64,000 bases of DNA from Balanoglossus misakiensis. Taxonomy: Eukaryota > Hemichordata. A program made the translations under genes and the position numbers. The stretch lies in assembly GCA_040954595.2 (NCBI GenBank), contig JBECUI020000036.1, positions 106,860 through 170,859 of the forward strand, in the 5' to 3' direction. Below, piece after piece: positions 26,101-35,297 of the stretch. The notes under the pieces are model-generated. The model had not been told where the DNA came from, did no database searches, and saw only the letters and a program-made list of their open reading frames with translations. Each line of letters opens with the position of its first letter. Position 1 is the first letter of the stretch.

Positions 26101-27393
26101 CTAGGGGCTCATGTCTGCGACAAGGAATACTTCTTGAAATAGATCTTCCAATGCATCAATATCAACACTGGCATAGGCAATGCGAATGAGACTGTTTTGT
26201 ATGGCTATAATACCAATGCCGCGTTCTAGTAATGCCATGCGAATCGCCTCCGCATTGTTCTCCAAGCAACGAAAGGTCATGAAGTATCCGGAATTAAAAG
26301 GAAGTGCAAGAAGTTTCTTGCTTATTTGATGCCGGGTTACAATGTCTTTGACAAGTAGGTATCGCTCCTGCATCATATGAAACTTCTGCTTCTTTTCCAC
26401 CTCATATTGCTTGTTCTTTAGCAGTGAAATAATGAGATTCTGTGAAAGATTGCTGACATTGGACACCGTTGCCCGGACAAGCCCCATGAACTTCGTCCGC
26501 AGTGCAGTGTATTGCTGGGGCGTGAATCCTGCTGCCCCCAGAGTAATAAAGCCGACCCGAAGTCCCCATGCATAATCTTCCTTCGTTGCTCCATCAACCT
26601 TCACTGCAAGAATATTTGGATGGGCATCGTATAGCAGACTAAACAATGAATGCGGGAAAATATCGGATTCATAGAAAAACCCGAAGTAAGCATCATCAGA
26701 TATTACCAAGAATTTATTCCCCTTCTCTGCTGACGCGACAAGGAGAGATACGATCCGATCTGCTTCCTCCCGACTGGGGGTGTAGCCTGCGGGATTATTG
26801 GGAAAGTTGAGTAAGACAATGCTCTTGCCCGTCTTCTTGCATCCCTGTTCAAGTGCTGCTGCAAAGCCGCTGTCATTAAATCCATTTGCTTCATTAAAAA
26901 ATGAAAAGGTCTGTATGTCGGCATTGCGACGCTGTTCAAATATTAACCGATAATTGCCCCAGAATAGATCAGGTATAATAATACTACTCCCCTGCTCGGC
27001 AAACATCTCCGCACAAAGAGCGATCCCGTGGGTAAGACCACTACAAACAACCGGCAATGAGACTTTATCACGAATTACCAGTGGATTGTTCTGAATAATC
27101 CTGTGCAACCAGAGTTCTGTCAACTCTGCTATTCCTGCAGTCGGTGCATAGCCAACTACCTGTGATGAATTGAGGCTAGGGAGCAGATCTTGCATCTGCT
27201 GAGACATAATCGGTTTGTTCTGAAGACATGCCATACCGGCAGTTGCATTAAACCGATGTGCATGTTTTTTTGCCTCTGCACTTTGTGCTACAATGCCCTT
27301 TGGGAAAAATATATTCCTGCCAATGTCGGATAATAACGTATCCACCACGGTTCCTTGTAATACAGTATTTAACTCCTGTGCTAGCTTATTCAT
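26101..27393 (-). CDS. Class I/II PLP aminotransferase
   Basis: A fold-type I aminotransferase of 430 residues from the ATG at 27393, which has an AGGAG site seven bases upstream; longer readings upstream run through ogt. Signatures are GYAPTAGIAELTELW, NFPNNPAGYTPSREE, the SDDAYFGFF loop and the PLP lysine in VDGATKEDYAWGLRVGF. The substrate is unknown; the sequence is not a clear AspC or AlaT. Its ATG overlaps the ogt stop (ATGA), so it is translationally coupled to the repair gene. Confidence 0.85.
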   Translation of the reverse strand: MNKLAQELNTVLQGTVVDTLLSDIGRNIFFPKGIVAQSAEAKKHAHRFNATAGMACLQNKPIMSQQMQDLLPSLNSSQVVGYAPTAGIAELTELWLHRIIQNNPLVIRDKVSLPVVCSGLTHGIALCAEMFAEQGSSIIIPDLFWGNYRLIFEQRRNADIQTFSFFNEANGFNDSGFAAALEQGCKKTGKSIVLLNFPNNPAGYTPSREEADRIVSLLVASAEKGNKFLVISDDAYFGFFYESDIFPHSLFSLLYDAHPNILAVKVDGATKEDYAWGLRVGFITLGAAGFTPQQYTALRTKFMGLVRATVSNVSNLSQNLIISLLKNKQYEVEKKQKFHMMQERYLLVKDIVTRHQISKKLLALPFNSGYFMTFRCLENNAEAIRMALLERGIGIIAIQNSLIRIAYASVDIDALEDLFQEVFLVADMSP

Positions 27394-27911
27394 AGTAAAA
27401 ACTCCTGTTCTTCTAAACTTAGTAATGCGTGCTTTACTGCTTTCCCAGTCTCCAGACCGAGAGAACGATAGGCATATTTCCCAATTCCTCCCCGTCTCGG
27501 TACTACCCGATGACAAGGAATAATAATGGCTACCGGATTTTGCGCTATTGCATTGCCTACTACACGGGCACATCTCGCCATGTTTAGTTCTTGCGCAATA
27601 TCTTCATAGCTACACGTACTTCCATACTTTATCGCCATCAAGGCATTCCAAACCCGATGCTGAAACTTCGTACCTTCTAAACTGAGTGCAAGAGAAAACG
27701 TTTTACGTTGCCCCCGAAGAAACTCATCAATTTCACGTTGGACCATGATACACAAATCGTTGCCTTTCTGATATTCCCTCCCTGCAACCGGTACAAATGT
27801 TAACTCCCGAAGTCGCAAATCAGAATCAAAATTAAGGTAAAGTGGCACTTGTCCAACCGTCGGTATGTTCCCCCAAATACAAAATCCTTGTTTATCACCT
27901 GTTCCTATCAA
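27390..27911 (-). CDS. ogt: Methylated-DNA--protein-cysteine methyltransferase
   Basis: A 173-residue suicide repair protein that transfers O6-alkyl groups from guanine to its own cysteine. The active-site motif IPCHRVVPRRGG contains Cys133; FQHRVWNALMAIKYGSTCSYEDIA and ARVVGNAIAQNP form the DNA-binding helices. The start is a TTG at 27911 that lies within a triple 17-bp repeat, so the true start and leader length depend on repeat number. The stop overlaps the aminotransferase start by four bases. Confidence 0.93.
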   Translation of the reverse strand: MIGTGDKQGFCIWGNIPTVGQVPLYLNFDSDLRLRELTFVPVAGREYQKGNDLCIMVQREIDEFLRGQRKTFSLALSLEGTKFQHRVWNALMAIKYGSTCSYEDIAQELNMARCARVVGNAIAQNPVAIIIPCHRVVPRRGGIGKYAYRSLGLETGKAVKHALLSLEEQEFLL

Positions 27912-27954
27912 AACCCTGTTCCTATCAAAACCCTGTTCCTATCAAAACCCTGTT
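27898..27954. repeat. Three tandem copies of a 17-bp unit at the ogt start
   Basis: The unit CCTGTTCCTATCAAAAC is repeated three times without change (27898-27914, 27915-27931, 27932-27948), followed by a partial CCTGTT. The array overlaps the start codon and leader of ogt. Seventeen is not a multiple of three, so a change in copy number would alter any upstream reading frame and the promoter-to-start distance. Confidence 0.95.
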
Positions 27955-27993
27955 TATCCAACCAATGCCGTCTAAACAATTACTACATAATAA

Positions 27994-30012
27994 TTACTGA
28001 ACATATACTATATCGTTCTTTTCAACCGTTAAAGAGTTGGTCGAGAAATTACGGTCTAGCTGTACAGTAAGAACGTTGTTTGCCTTGCGTGATACAATCC
28101 CACGCCCTATCTCTACTTGTTCCACGTTATTCAGGCGGTATATAGCAAGTCCACTGCCAATACTGGCTGCAGCCGGATTTAATAACTGAACATTAACTTC
28201 GCTTCCAGCAAGTATCTGTACAACAAATCCAACTATGACCGCATCCGCGACCCGCTCAATAACGACGGGCTTCTCAGGTTGCGAAGTTTCCCCGCTTTCC
28301 TGTACAAGCTCAATGATTGCCGTTATGTTTTTTCTTAACTGATCATCATCTGCATACGATTGCTCTACTCTCCTCTGCAATGTGCTATCACCATTTAGAT
28401 ATCGCACTGCTAGATCAAGAGAAGTAAGATACTCGTTTCGTGCACGCGCCACAGCATCGCCCGTTTCTTGTTCAACAATTTGCTCGTGCAATGTTTCCAA
28501 AGCAAACCCTACTCCATCAAAGATGTTGGTTTGTTCCAGCGTATTAATGAAGGTATCGTATGCCACCTTCTTAGACTCCTTGTCACCCCGGTTTAAGGAA
28601 TTCTGTACCTGTATTTCACCATCTCTATATATTTGCTGTGCCTTCACCAGAAGGTTTTGGGATGGGACGGTCTGATTGACACGCTCCTGCAAGACTTGAC
28701 GGGCACGTGCCAAACTGTTTTTTGTTATTGCAGCGTCTGCTTTGAGTACATTGATAATGTTATCCCGTTCTTCCACCGTATTCCGCAGAAAAACGAGCTC
28801 ATTTTGGAGATTGCTTATTTTTGTTGCCTGTAGATCTTCCTGCAAGATACTGCCCTCTGAACTATGTAATCGGTCGGCGAGCACATCGCTGCTAACAAGA
28901 AGTTGTTCTGCTTCTTGTGCTTGCCGCTCAGCTACGGAAACGTAGTTACGTAATACATTGACAATTTGTTGATCAAGATTCACCTGGTTAACAAGGATCT
29001 CGTTTGTCGGCTCAATCTGACTCAGGACATCACTCAGAGAATCTAATCCAAGACTCGCATTCTGATATTCTCCGGTTTCCAGCAATGCAAATACATGTTC
29101 ATATCCGGCCTGTATCTGATCAAAAGATAATTCCGCACTTCTTTGGGCTTCCAAGAGCAATTCGTACTGCTGTTCATATATCGATGCGTTCTGTGATGCC
29201 TGTTGCAACTGGCTCGCAAGGTCTAATACACTAACGTTTTCTTCCATGAGGATACTTAACTCCGATTTACGCCTGTCAACATCCATCTCCAGTAACGTGA
29301 GTTCTTCCTGTTGTCGGAGCAGGCTATTGTCTAAAAAGGCAATCCTGTCCTGTAAGGCTTGTTGCTGTGTTTCCAACTCTGAGGTTAACGAAAGACGGTA
29401 GGCCTCTAATTCATTATCAACCTTCTTTAATTCCTGTTCACGAAATTCTGCTATCGTTTTCTCAATTTCATCTTGGCTCATGCTATTTGCTTCTAATCGT
29501 TCGTTTTCTTGATTAATGCTATCATCCAGGTTCGCTAATAACTCACCACGCCTAATGTCAATGTTCCGCTCAATGCCCTCAACAAGACTTTGTGCCGCAC
29601 GTTCGGCCTCTTCCACCTGTGCCTGTATGCTTTGGATTTCTCGTTCTTTTTCCTGAACTGTCTGTTCTGCACGATCAGATATTATTTGGATTAATTGTGA
29701 CTCAATAGATAAATAGGTGTTTGATGCGGTTACAATGTCAGATTGTATATTCCGATTTAACCAGCCCCATGTAAAAAGAATAACGATACCTGCAAGCAGT
29801 AATAATCCTGCAGCGACAATTAGAGGAGCCCTCATACCGCTTTTTGCACTCTTTGGCATGAGGTGATCAGAGATTGAGGTCAGCCGGGAACGCTTCATAA
29901 GGGTATCAATCTCCTTCATGACCTCCTGTTCTTCTTCCTTGCTGGTAACTAACATCGTATCATCAAAAGAAACATCATTTTTTGGATGACCTACTGTATT
30001 ATCTGCTGGCAT
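27994..30012 (-). CDS. Large single-pass membrane protein with long coiled coil
   Basis: Not recognised. A 672-residue protein: a cytoplasmic N-terminus of 60 residues, one membrane helix (about 62-83) and then a very long coiled coil (about 95-460) rich in Gln, Glu and Leu, for example ERAAQSLVEGIERN. A mixed region follows, and a C-terminal beta domain (about 590-672) has GSGLAIYRLNNVEQVEIGRG and ends in NDIVYVQ. A GAAGGAG site precedes the ATG. It is divergent from the class III cyclase. The architecture suggests an envelope-spanning or filament-linking structural protein; this is inference. Confidence 0.6.
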   Translation of the reverse strand: MPADNTVGHPKNDVSFDDTMLVTSKEEEQEVMKEIDTLMKRSRLTSISDHLMPKSAKSGMRAPLIVAAGLLLLAGIVILFTWGWLNRNIQSDIVTASNTYLSIESQLIQIISDRAEQTVQEKEREIQSIQAQVEEAERAAQSLVEGIERNIDIRRGELLANLDDSINQENERLEANSMSQDEIEKTIAEFREQELKKVDNELEAYRLSLTSELETQQQALQDRIAFLDNSLLRQQEELTLLEMDVDRRKSELSILMEENVSVLDLASQLQQASQNASIYEQQYELLLEAQRSAELSFDQIQAGYEHVFALLETGEYQNASLGLDSLSDVLSQIEPTNEILVNQVNLDQQIVNVLRNYVSVAERQAQEAEQLLVSSDVLADRLHSSEGSILQEDLQATKISNLQNELVFLRNTVEERDNIINVLKADAAITKNSLARARQVLQERVNQTVPSQNLLVKAQQIYRDGEIQVQNSLNRGDKESKKVAYDTFINTLEQTNIFDGVGFALETLHEQIVEQETGDAVARARNEYLTSLDLAVRYLNGDSTLQRRVEQSYADDDQLRKNITAIIELVQESGETSQPEKPVVIERVADAVIVGFVVQILAGSEVNVQLLNPAAASIGSGLAIYRLNNVEQVEIGRGIVSRKANNVLTVQLDRNFSTNSLTVEKNDIVYVQ

Positions 30013-30150
30013 TTTTGTCGTTTCTCCTTCATATCATGTTATATACAAATTTTCAAAACTATGGTATCATAATTATATATTTATACGCTATGCATATATT
30101 ACTCTATATGCTGAACTTAATATAGCAGTAGTTATTGTTATTGGTGTATA

Positions 30151-31866
30151 ATGAGAGAGAAGATGATAAAGCCAATAAACATAATCAGCATAAAACATAA
30201 GGTAAGTTTGATAACCCTTTCACTGTTAATATCCGTTCTGCTTATAACTGGATTTACTGCCTCCTTTTCTGCTCGCAACGGCGTAACTCGCATGGCAGTG
30301 CGTCTATTCGGATTAAAGGCGAATGAACTACAAAAATACATGTTGAACCAATGGCAACTACTTGTAGATAACGAACTGCAAAACGATTCTGTCTTTGTTG
30401 AAGCGGCAAAAAATTCCATTACATCGTATGCCAGTACACTCATACAAAGTAATACGGAACTGATATTTGCCTATGAACAAACCGGGGATAGCTACCTGCT
30501 GGCGATGCATAAGGGTGGAATCGATACTGAAAAAGACTACGAAACCTTAAACCAGATAAGCAACCTTGAAGAGATTATTACAGAACAACAACAAAGCTGG
30601 GTTCGATTTGCCCCGAAATACTTTAACCGCGTCGGACAGTATTTCTTCTTTGAACCACTTCAATGGCATGTCTTCTTAACCGAGATCGAACAGTCCTTTA
30701 TGGTGGATGCAAATCGCATTAGTTTTCAAACATTGTTCATTACTATACTATCTGTTGTGGCCGGGCTTGCGTTGAATATTCTTCTCGTTGGATATATCTT
30801 GCGCCCCATTGAAAAGACAGTACAAGCCATGGAGACCGTCATTACAGACAACGACTTAACAGCAACGGTTGCAGTTGAAAGTAGAGATGAACTCGGCAAA
30901 CTGGCGCAAACATTCAATGTTATGATTACCGAACTCAATACCGCATACCAACAAATAAAAAATCATGCCTTGCGGGCAGTTATCGCCAAACGCGGTGAAA
31001 CAAAAATTCGTAATGTATTCCAAAAATACGTCCCGAACAGTGTTATTGATTCGGTTATCAAACAGCCGGAAAGTGCCTTGATTGGTGATAATCGTTCGCT
31101 AACTATTATGTTTACCGATATCCGAAGTTTTACTTCCATATCCGAACAGTATAAACCCGAGAAACTTGTATTGGACCTCAACCAATACTTTGAATCTATG
31201 GTCAATATTATTATAAACCATCACGGTGTTATCGATAAATATATCGGGGATGCAATTATGGCATTTTTCGGTGCTCCTGTACAAATGGAAGACAGTGCAA
31301 TAGCTGCTATTGATTCTGCCATAGCAATGCAACACATGTTAACGACCTTTAATAGTCAACGAAAGAAGAAAAAGCTTTCTCCATTCCACACTGGTATTGG
31401 GGTTGCGTATGGAACAGTAACTGTCGGTAATATTGGTTCCGACAAAAAAATGGAATACACTGTTATTGGCGATACCGTTAACCTCTGTGCACGATTAGAA
31501 AGTCTGAATAAGTACTATAGGCAAACCCTTCTTATCGATCACAATGTCTGTCAAAGGATTCAGAAGAAATACAGCGAGAATATTCGTTTTGTTGATACCG
31601 TACAAGTGCGCGGTAAGACGACTGGTGAGAAAATTTATACGGTAGTAGGTAATCCTACAGATACGGAAAAGGAAGCTTGGACTATATATAACGCAGCGAT
31701 AGACCTCTACTACGAACAAAAATTTACCGAAGCACTGAAGCAATTCAAAAAGGCTAAGAAGTTATTACCCAATGATTATATTACCGAACTGTTCATACAG
31801 CGGACTGAGGCATTTATAAATAATGCCCCTCCATCAAACTGGAAGGGCATCGAAAGCATCCAATAG
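30151..31866 (+). CDS. Class III adenylate/guanylate cyclase with HAMP sensor
   Basis: A 571-residue membrane cyclase: TM1 (about 18-40), a periplasmic sensing region, TM2 (about 190-214), HAMP (about 215-268, LRPIEKTVQAMETVITDNDL), a short signalling helix, and a catalytic domain (about 310-490). Both metal-binding Asp are present (D323 in MFTDIRSFTS, D367 in KYIGDAIMAFFG), as are the substrate and transition-state residues in KMEYTVIGDTVNLCARLE. The last 60 residues form a TPR-like helix pair (AIDLYYEQKFTEALKQFKKA). ATG at 30163 may be the real start, because a TATAAT overlaps the first ATG. It probably makes cAMP for the cNMP proteins at 7.5-8.7 kb. Confidence 0.9.
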   Translation: MREKMIKPINIISIKHKVSLITLSLLISVLLITGFTASFSARNGVTRMAVRLFGLKANELQKYMLNQWQLLVDNELQNDSVFVEAAKNSITSYASTLIQSNTELIFAYEQTGDSYLLAMHKGGIDTEKDYETLNQISNLEEIITEQQQSWVRFAPKYFNRVGQYFFFEPLQWHVFLTEIEQSFMVDANRISFQTLFITILSVVAGLALNILLVGYILRPIEKTVQAMETVITDNDLTATVAVESRDELGKLAQTFNVMITELNTAYQQIKNHALRAVIAKRGETKIRNVFQKYVPNSVIDSVIKQPESALIGDNRSLTIMFTDIRSFTSISEQYKPEKLVLDLNQYFESMVNIIINHHGVIDKYIGDAIMAFFGAPVQMEDSAIAAIDSAIAMQHMLTTFNSQRKKKKLSPFHTGIGVAYGTVTVGNIGSDKKMEYTVIGDTVNLCARLESLNKYYRQTLLIDHNVCQRIQKKYSENIRFVDTVQVRGKTTGEKIYTVVGNPTDTEKEAWTIYNAAIDLYYEQKFTEALKQFKKAKKLLPNDYITELFIQRTEAFINNAPPSNWKGIESIQ

Positions 31867-31878
31867 AATTGGTAGCTA

Positions 31879-32268
31879 TTAAGCCTTTCTTGGTCGTGCT
31901 AATAATAGACCCAATAAAACCGATGCGGTTGCGATTATATGAACGATGACTGCCGCCAGATGTGGCGCCCCCATTCCCCATAATGATGGGATCCACCAGC
32001 CGGCATAGTACAACACGGTACCAATCATTGCGACATTCCATGCTTTTTCCTGTTCTCTTGCAAAAATGGTAGCGTACACAATTCCCGCTACGACACCAAG
32101 TGCAAGCATTGCTCCTCGGAATGCATGATAATTCGTATGCGTCGCACCATCTACTAGATTAGGCGCCTGAAACGTTACATCAAAAGTAAATGCAAATGTT
32201 TGCCAGATACTAACTAACGAAAAGAATAATCCAATAACTAACAGTAGCATTCCAAATTTATTTTTCAC
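31879..32268 (-). CDS. Small four-helix membrane protein of unknown function
   Basis: Not recognised. A 129-residue protein with four hydrophobic helices (about 5-27, 50-66, 76-95, 102-122), conserved-looking HTNYHAFRGAMLALG between the first two, and a basic C-terminus PRKA. It resembles the many small DUF-type integral proteins without known activity. It stands alone, convergent with the cyclase gene. Confidence 0.6.
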   Translation of the reverse strand: MKNKFGMLLLVIGLFFSLVSIWQTFAFTFDVTFQAPNLVDGATHTNYHAFRGAMLALGVVAGIVYATIFAREQEKAWNVAMIGTVLYYAGWWIPSLWGMGAPHLAAVIVHIIATASVLLGLLLARPRKA

Positions 32269-32306
32269 CTTTATTTCCCTTTATATAAAAATATCTCGTT
32301 TCTACA

Positions 32307-33119
32307 CTAGAACGAAACAGATCTGACCTTGTATTCAAAAATATAGTCTTCAAAATCAGGTACCAGATAGAATTTACCCTTTGCATAGGTTATGCCTGAA
32401 CTTTCACGAGCACCAACAACCCCGTAACTCTCTGCTATCTGATTCGTTAAGAGATCAAAATGAAATATTGTAGAGTATGCTTCACTAAACAAGTATAACT
32501 TATTATTTGCAAAGGTTGCCCCTGCAATAGTAAAACCGACGGGGTAATCAATTGCGCTTTCTTTGAGTGTATTCGACGATATATCGTACACATACATGTA
32601 TTTTTCAGGCAAATCTTTATCGAAGAAATACAGCTTCCCGTCAGAATACGCGAGATTACCGATCTTTACCTCTCTAAAAGTATCTACCACAGGAATAGTT
32701 TTCTCTAATACTAATCCTCTCTTGACATTCAACTGATACAATGTTCCAATCTCGGACATAATATACAGCGTATTATTGCCCCCGTACGCTATCCCTTCCA
32801 GGTCACCATCTACCGGCAAAATAATCTTGTCAAGCAATTTGAACTCACTATTATACTTCACAACAACTGCAACATGTGCCGGGACTACATCACCATGTGG
32901 TTCATCAGTAGAAACGTAAAAGACATCGTGTTCCCAATCATACGTAAGAGATGCTGCTAATAAACGACTACTAAATCTCCACGTATCTCCAACTGAAATA
33001 TTTTTTGACTGTATGGGGGAATTTAACGCATTATCATCCAACTCAACCCCTGGGGGAAGAGCTCCCATAGCAAAAAACATTAACAAACAAACAAACCCTA
33101 TTCCGTATATTTTTTTCAT
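32307..33119 (-). CDS. Exported beta-propeller-like protein (SdiA-regulated type)
   Basis: A 270-residue protein with a signal peptide (MKKIYGIGFVCLLMFFAMG). The body has five to six repeats of propeller-like strands, for example LEGIAYGGNNTLYIMSEIGTL, IGNLAYSDGKLYFFDKD and SSGITYAKGKFYLVPDF. The LEGIAY...LYIMSE pattern recalls SdiA-regulated/YjiK-like periplasmic proteins. ATG at 33119 follows a strong AGGAGG. It lies 67 bp after the aminopeptidase gene and may be an accessory of the peptide-uptake cluster; function unknown. Confidence 0.6.
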   Translation of the reverse strand: MKKIYGIGFVCLLMFFAMGALPPGVELDDNALNSPIQSKNISVGDTWRFSSRLLAASLTYDWEHDVFYVSTDEPHGDVVPAHVAVVVKYNSEFKLLDKIILPVDGDLEGIAYGGNNTLYIMSEIGTLYQLNVKRGLVLEKTIPVVDTFREVKIGNLAYSDGKLYFFDKDLPEKYMYVYDISSNTLKESAIDYPVGFTIAGATFANNKLYLFSEAYSTIFHFDLLTNQIAESYGVVGARESSGITYAKGKFYLVPDFEDYIFEYKVRSVSF

Positions 33120-33186
33120 GCAATTAACCTCCTGCATTCACGTATATGTAAACAAAAAACATAGCAGTTGGTTACTAATGAAATGA

Positions 33187-34275
33187 TTAAGAGCTAGTAT
33201 TTTCCGACGTTTCTGGTTGAATGGGGCTACCGTTGAGTATTGACCGTAAGTAATCGTAGGGATTGGTATCTTTTTTACTCTTTATTACTTCCTCAAGAAG
33301 AACAATATTGGCAACTGTTTTCTGTAGATCCCGATCAAAGTATTCGTAAACATCGTAAAAAAGATGGAGATTCCTCATATATGTGTCAAAGAGGTTCAAG
33401 TACGCATTGTTTATCGGATACTTCGTAAGATTGCGATAGTTCTCACTCTGAAAGTAGTCATGATAGTTTTCATCGAAGTCTTCTCGAAAGCGTCGTATAA
33501 TGCGTTGTTTTTCTACCAAGACCTGCTCACGTACCATTGGCTCTGCGTACATATCGGATAATTCTTGCCGCAAATCAAACATAATGCGCTGTAAGGCTTG
33601 GAAATCTTTTTGGGCATCTACTGTCTGCAGATATTCCTGTGAATCCGTACCGTAGAATTCTTCAAGATAGCTCAGAGCTCCAACAAGCCCCACGAATGTT
33701 GCAAACTCCTCATTGAACTGCGGATTATCCTGCACCCATATCCGAGCATGCAATAATTCATGAAAAATCAATTCTGCAATAGATCCCACTGCATCATCAA
33801 CCATAAAAGAATAAAGAGGCGCACTAAAATAGTTTTGACTACTAAATGATGAGACCGATCGAACCAATACATCATACTGTAACTGTTCTAGCCGCTGGGC
33901 CTCCTTTTGTGCACCCTTCTCCTGATAGTACCCGCGATAGGGAAGTTTGCCGAAGATGGGATAAGTCCAGTAATGGCGATCAAAACTTGTATCCTTCGTT
34001 GCCGATACCACCCGGACAGCAAATCCGCGGTCCGTATCAATGTATTTTGTATAGTTATTGTTTTTTTCAAGTCCAAGAATCGGCAGAGCATATTGACGGA
34101 TGGCCTCTACTTGCTCTAAGAAATCTCGTACGTCCCCGCCAACAGTCGGATCACTGAGCAAACTCTTTACCGATACAGCTTTTACTTGATCCGATAATAG
34201 ATACCAGCCCTGTGTTGTTAAATAACAGCCTTGCAAAAAAAGAAACGCAAGAACAACCATAATCCATGCCATCAT
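33187..34275 (-). CDS. Lipoprotein metallo-aminopeptidase (PF10023 type)
   Basis: A 362-residue protein with a lipobox FLQGC (Cys17), so it is probably anchored in the periplasm. The metal site is the HELLH motif (172-176) with the third ligand Glu in NEEFATFVG (about 190), and the region YGQ-like QGWYLLSDQVK near the N-terminus fits the 'putative aminopeptidase' family PF10023. It overlaps the stop region of the second oppF by four bases and is thus the last gene of the peptide-uptake operon. It probably trims peptides in the periplasm before or during import. Confidence 0.8.
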   Translation of the reverse strand: MMAWIMVVLAFLFLQGCYLTTQGWYLLSDQVKAVSVKSLLSDPTVGGDVRDFLEQVEAIRQYALPILGLEKNNNYTKYIDTDRGFAVRVVSATKDTSFDRHYWTYPIFGKLPYRGYYQEKGAQKEAQRLEQLQYDVLVRSVSSFSSQNYFSAPLYSFMVDDAVGSIAELIFHELLHARIWVQDNPQFNEEFATFVGLVGALSYLEEFYGTDSQEYLQTVDAQKDFQALQRIMFDLRQELSDMYAEPMVREQVLVEKQRIIRRFREDFDENYHDYFQSENYRNLTKYPINNAYLNLFDTYMRNLHLFYDVYEYFDRDLQKTVANIVLLEEVIKSKKDTNPYDYLRSILNGSPIQPETSENTSS

Positions 34276-35297
34276 TGCATTATATCAATAAAATCATCCG
34301 AAACATAGTGCTCATTGTCAATTTTCATCATGGGTCTGATGATCGCTTGGTCTAATGCAAGATGCTTCTGTTCTAATAATTGCTGTGCATTCCGGTAGCG
34401 CTCCTGCCATAGCTCTTCGGCAATAGGGGGAAGACCGGGCTGAGGGGGTGCCAAGTGCTTGGGGCGAGAGCTTTGAGATTGATGCCAAGGGCCGAACTTC
34501 GGGATTGAGTCGTATAACAAGCGTGTATAGGGATGGCGCGGCTCCTTCAACAGTTCCTTTGCCGGTGCTTCTTCCACAAGAATGCCGCGATATAATACTC
34601 CGATTCTATCGCTGATATAGCTAACTACTGCAAGGTCATGAGAAATAAACAGGATCGAACAGCCTTCTTTGTCTCGTAGCTGCAGAATTAAGTCAATGAT
34701 ATGCTTGCGGATCGGTGCATCAAGGGCGGATACAACTTCGTCGCAGATCAATAATTCCGGGCGAGTCAATAATGCTCGTGCAATGGAGATACGCTGTCGT
34801 TGTCCACCTGAAAAATCCGGGGGGCGACGGGAAAGGATGCTGGGATCCAACCGAACTTCATGGAGTACCGCTTCTATACGTTCCATCCCTTCCTTATTGT
34901 TTACCCAACGAGGCGAATATCGATACGCATTCAGTAATATCTCCTGAATCGACATACGCGGATTAAGCGATCGGACTGGGTCCTGAAATATGTATCGTAC
35001 TCGACTTCGATATTCCTTGAGCTCTGCACCACGAAGATCCTGCACCGAAAACTGTTCCCCATCATTACCGGTAAACAAAAGCCTTCCCGCACTGGGACGC
35101 TGCAGGGAAACAATGACGGACGCTAATGTTGTCTTGCCACAACCAGTCTCACCTACCAGTCCGTATATCTCTCCCGGCTTGATCTGTAAAGATATGCCGT
35201 TTAATGCATAGATCTGCCCCTCAGTATTGGAAAAGAAGCCCGTTTTCAGTGAATACATCTTAAACACATTGTGCATGCTAATCATCAGGAAATACAT
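34272..35297 (-). CDS. oppF: Oligopeptide ABC transporter ATPase, second system (OppF-like)
   Basis: A 341-residue ATPase: Walker A GETGCGKTT, signature FSGGQRQRISIARALL, Walker B LLICDEVVSALD, switch FISHDLAVVSY. It differs from the first-system OppF at its C-terminus: the four-cysteine cluster is absent and a helical extension replaces it. The start overlaps the upstream oppD by 20 bp, and the stop overlaps the aminopeptidase start by four bases. It pairs with the OppD encoded just upstream to energise the second peptide permease. Confidence 0.92.
   Translation of the reverse strand: MYFLMISMHNVFKMYSLKTGFFSNTEGQIYALNGISLQIKPGEIYGLVGETGCGKTTLASVIVSLQRPSAGRLLFTGNDGEQFSVQDLRGAELKEYRSRVRYIFQDPVRSLNPRMSIQEILLNAYRYSPRWVNNKEGMERIEAVLHEVRLDPSILSRRPPDFSGGQRQRISIARALLTRPELLICDEVVSALDAPIRKHIIDLILQLRDKEGCSILFISHDLAVVSYISDRIGVLYRGILVEEAPAKELLKEPRHPYTRLLYDSIPKFGPWHQSQSSRPKHLAPPQPGLPPIAEELWQERYRNAQQLLEQKHLALDQAIIRPMMKIDNEHYVSDDFIDIMQ

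Noticed and set aside
27898-27954. Three 17-bp repeats as a mini CRISPR or integration site
   Set aside because: No spacers, no cas genes, only three copies, and they abut a normal gene start.
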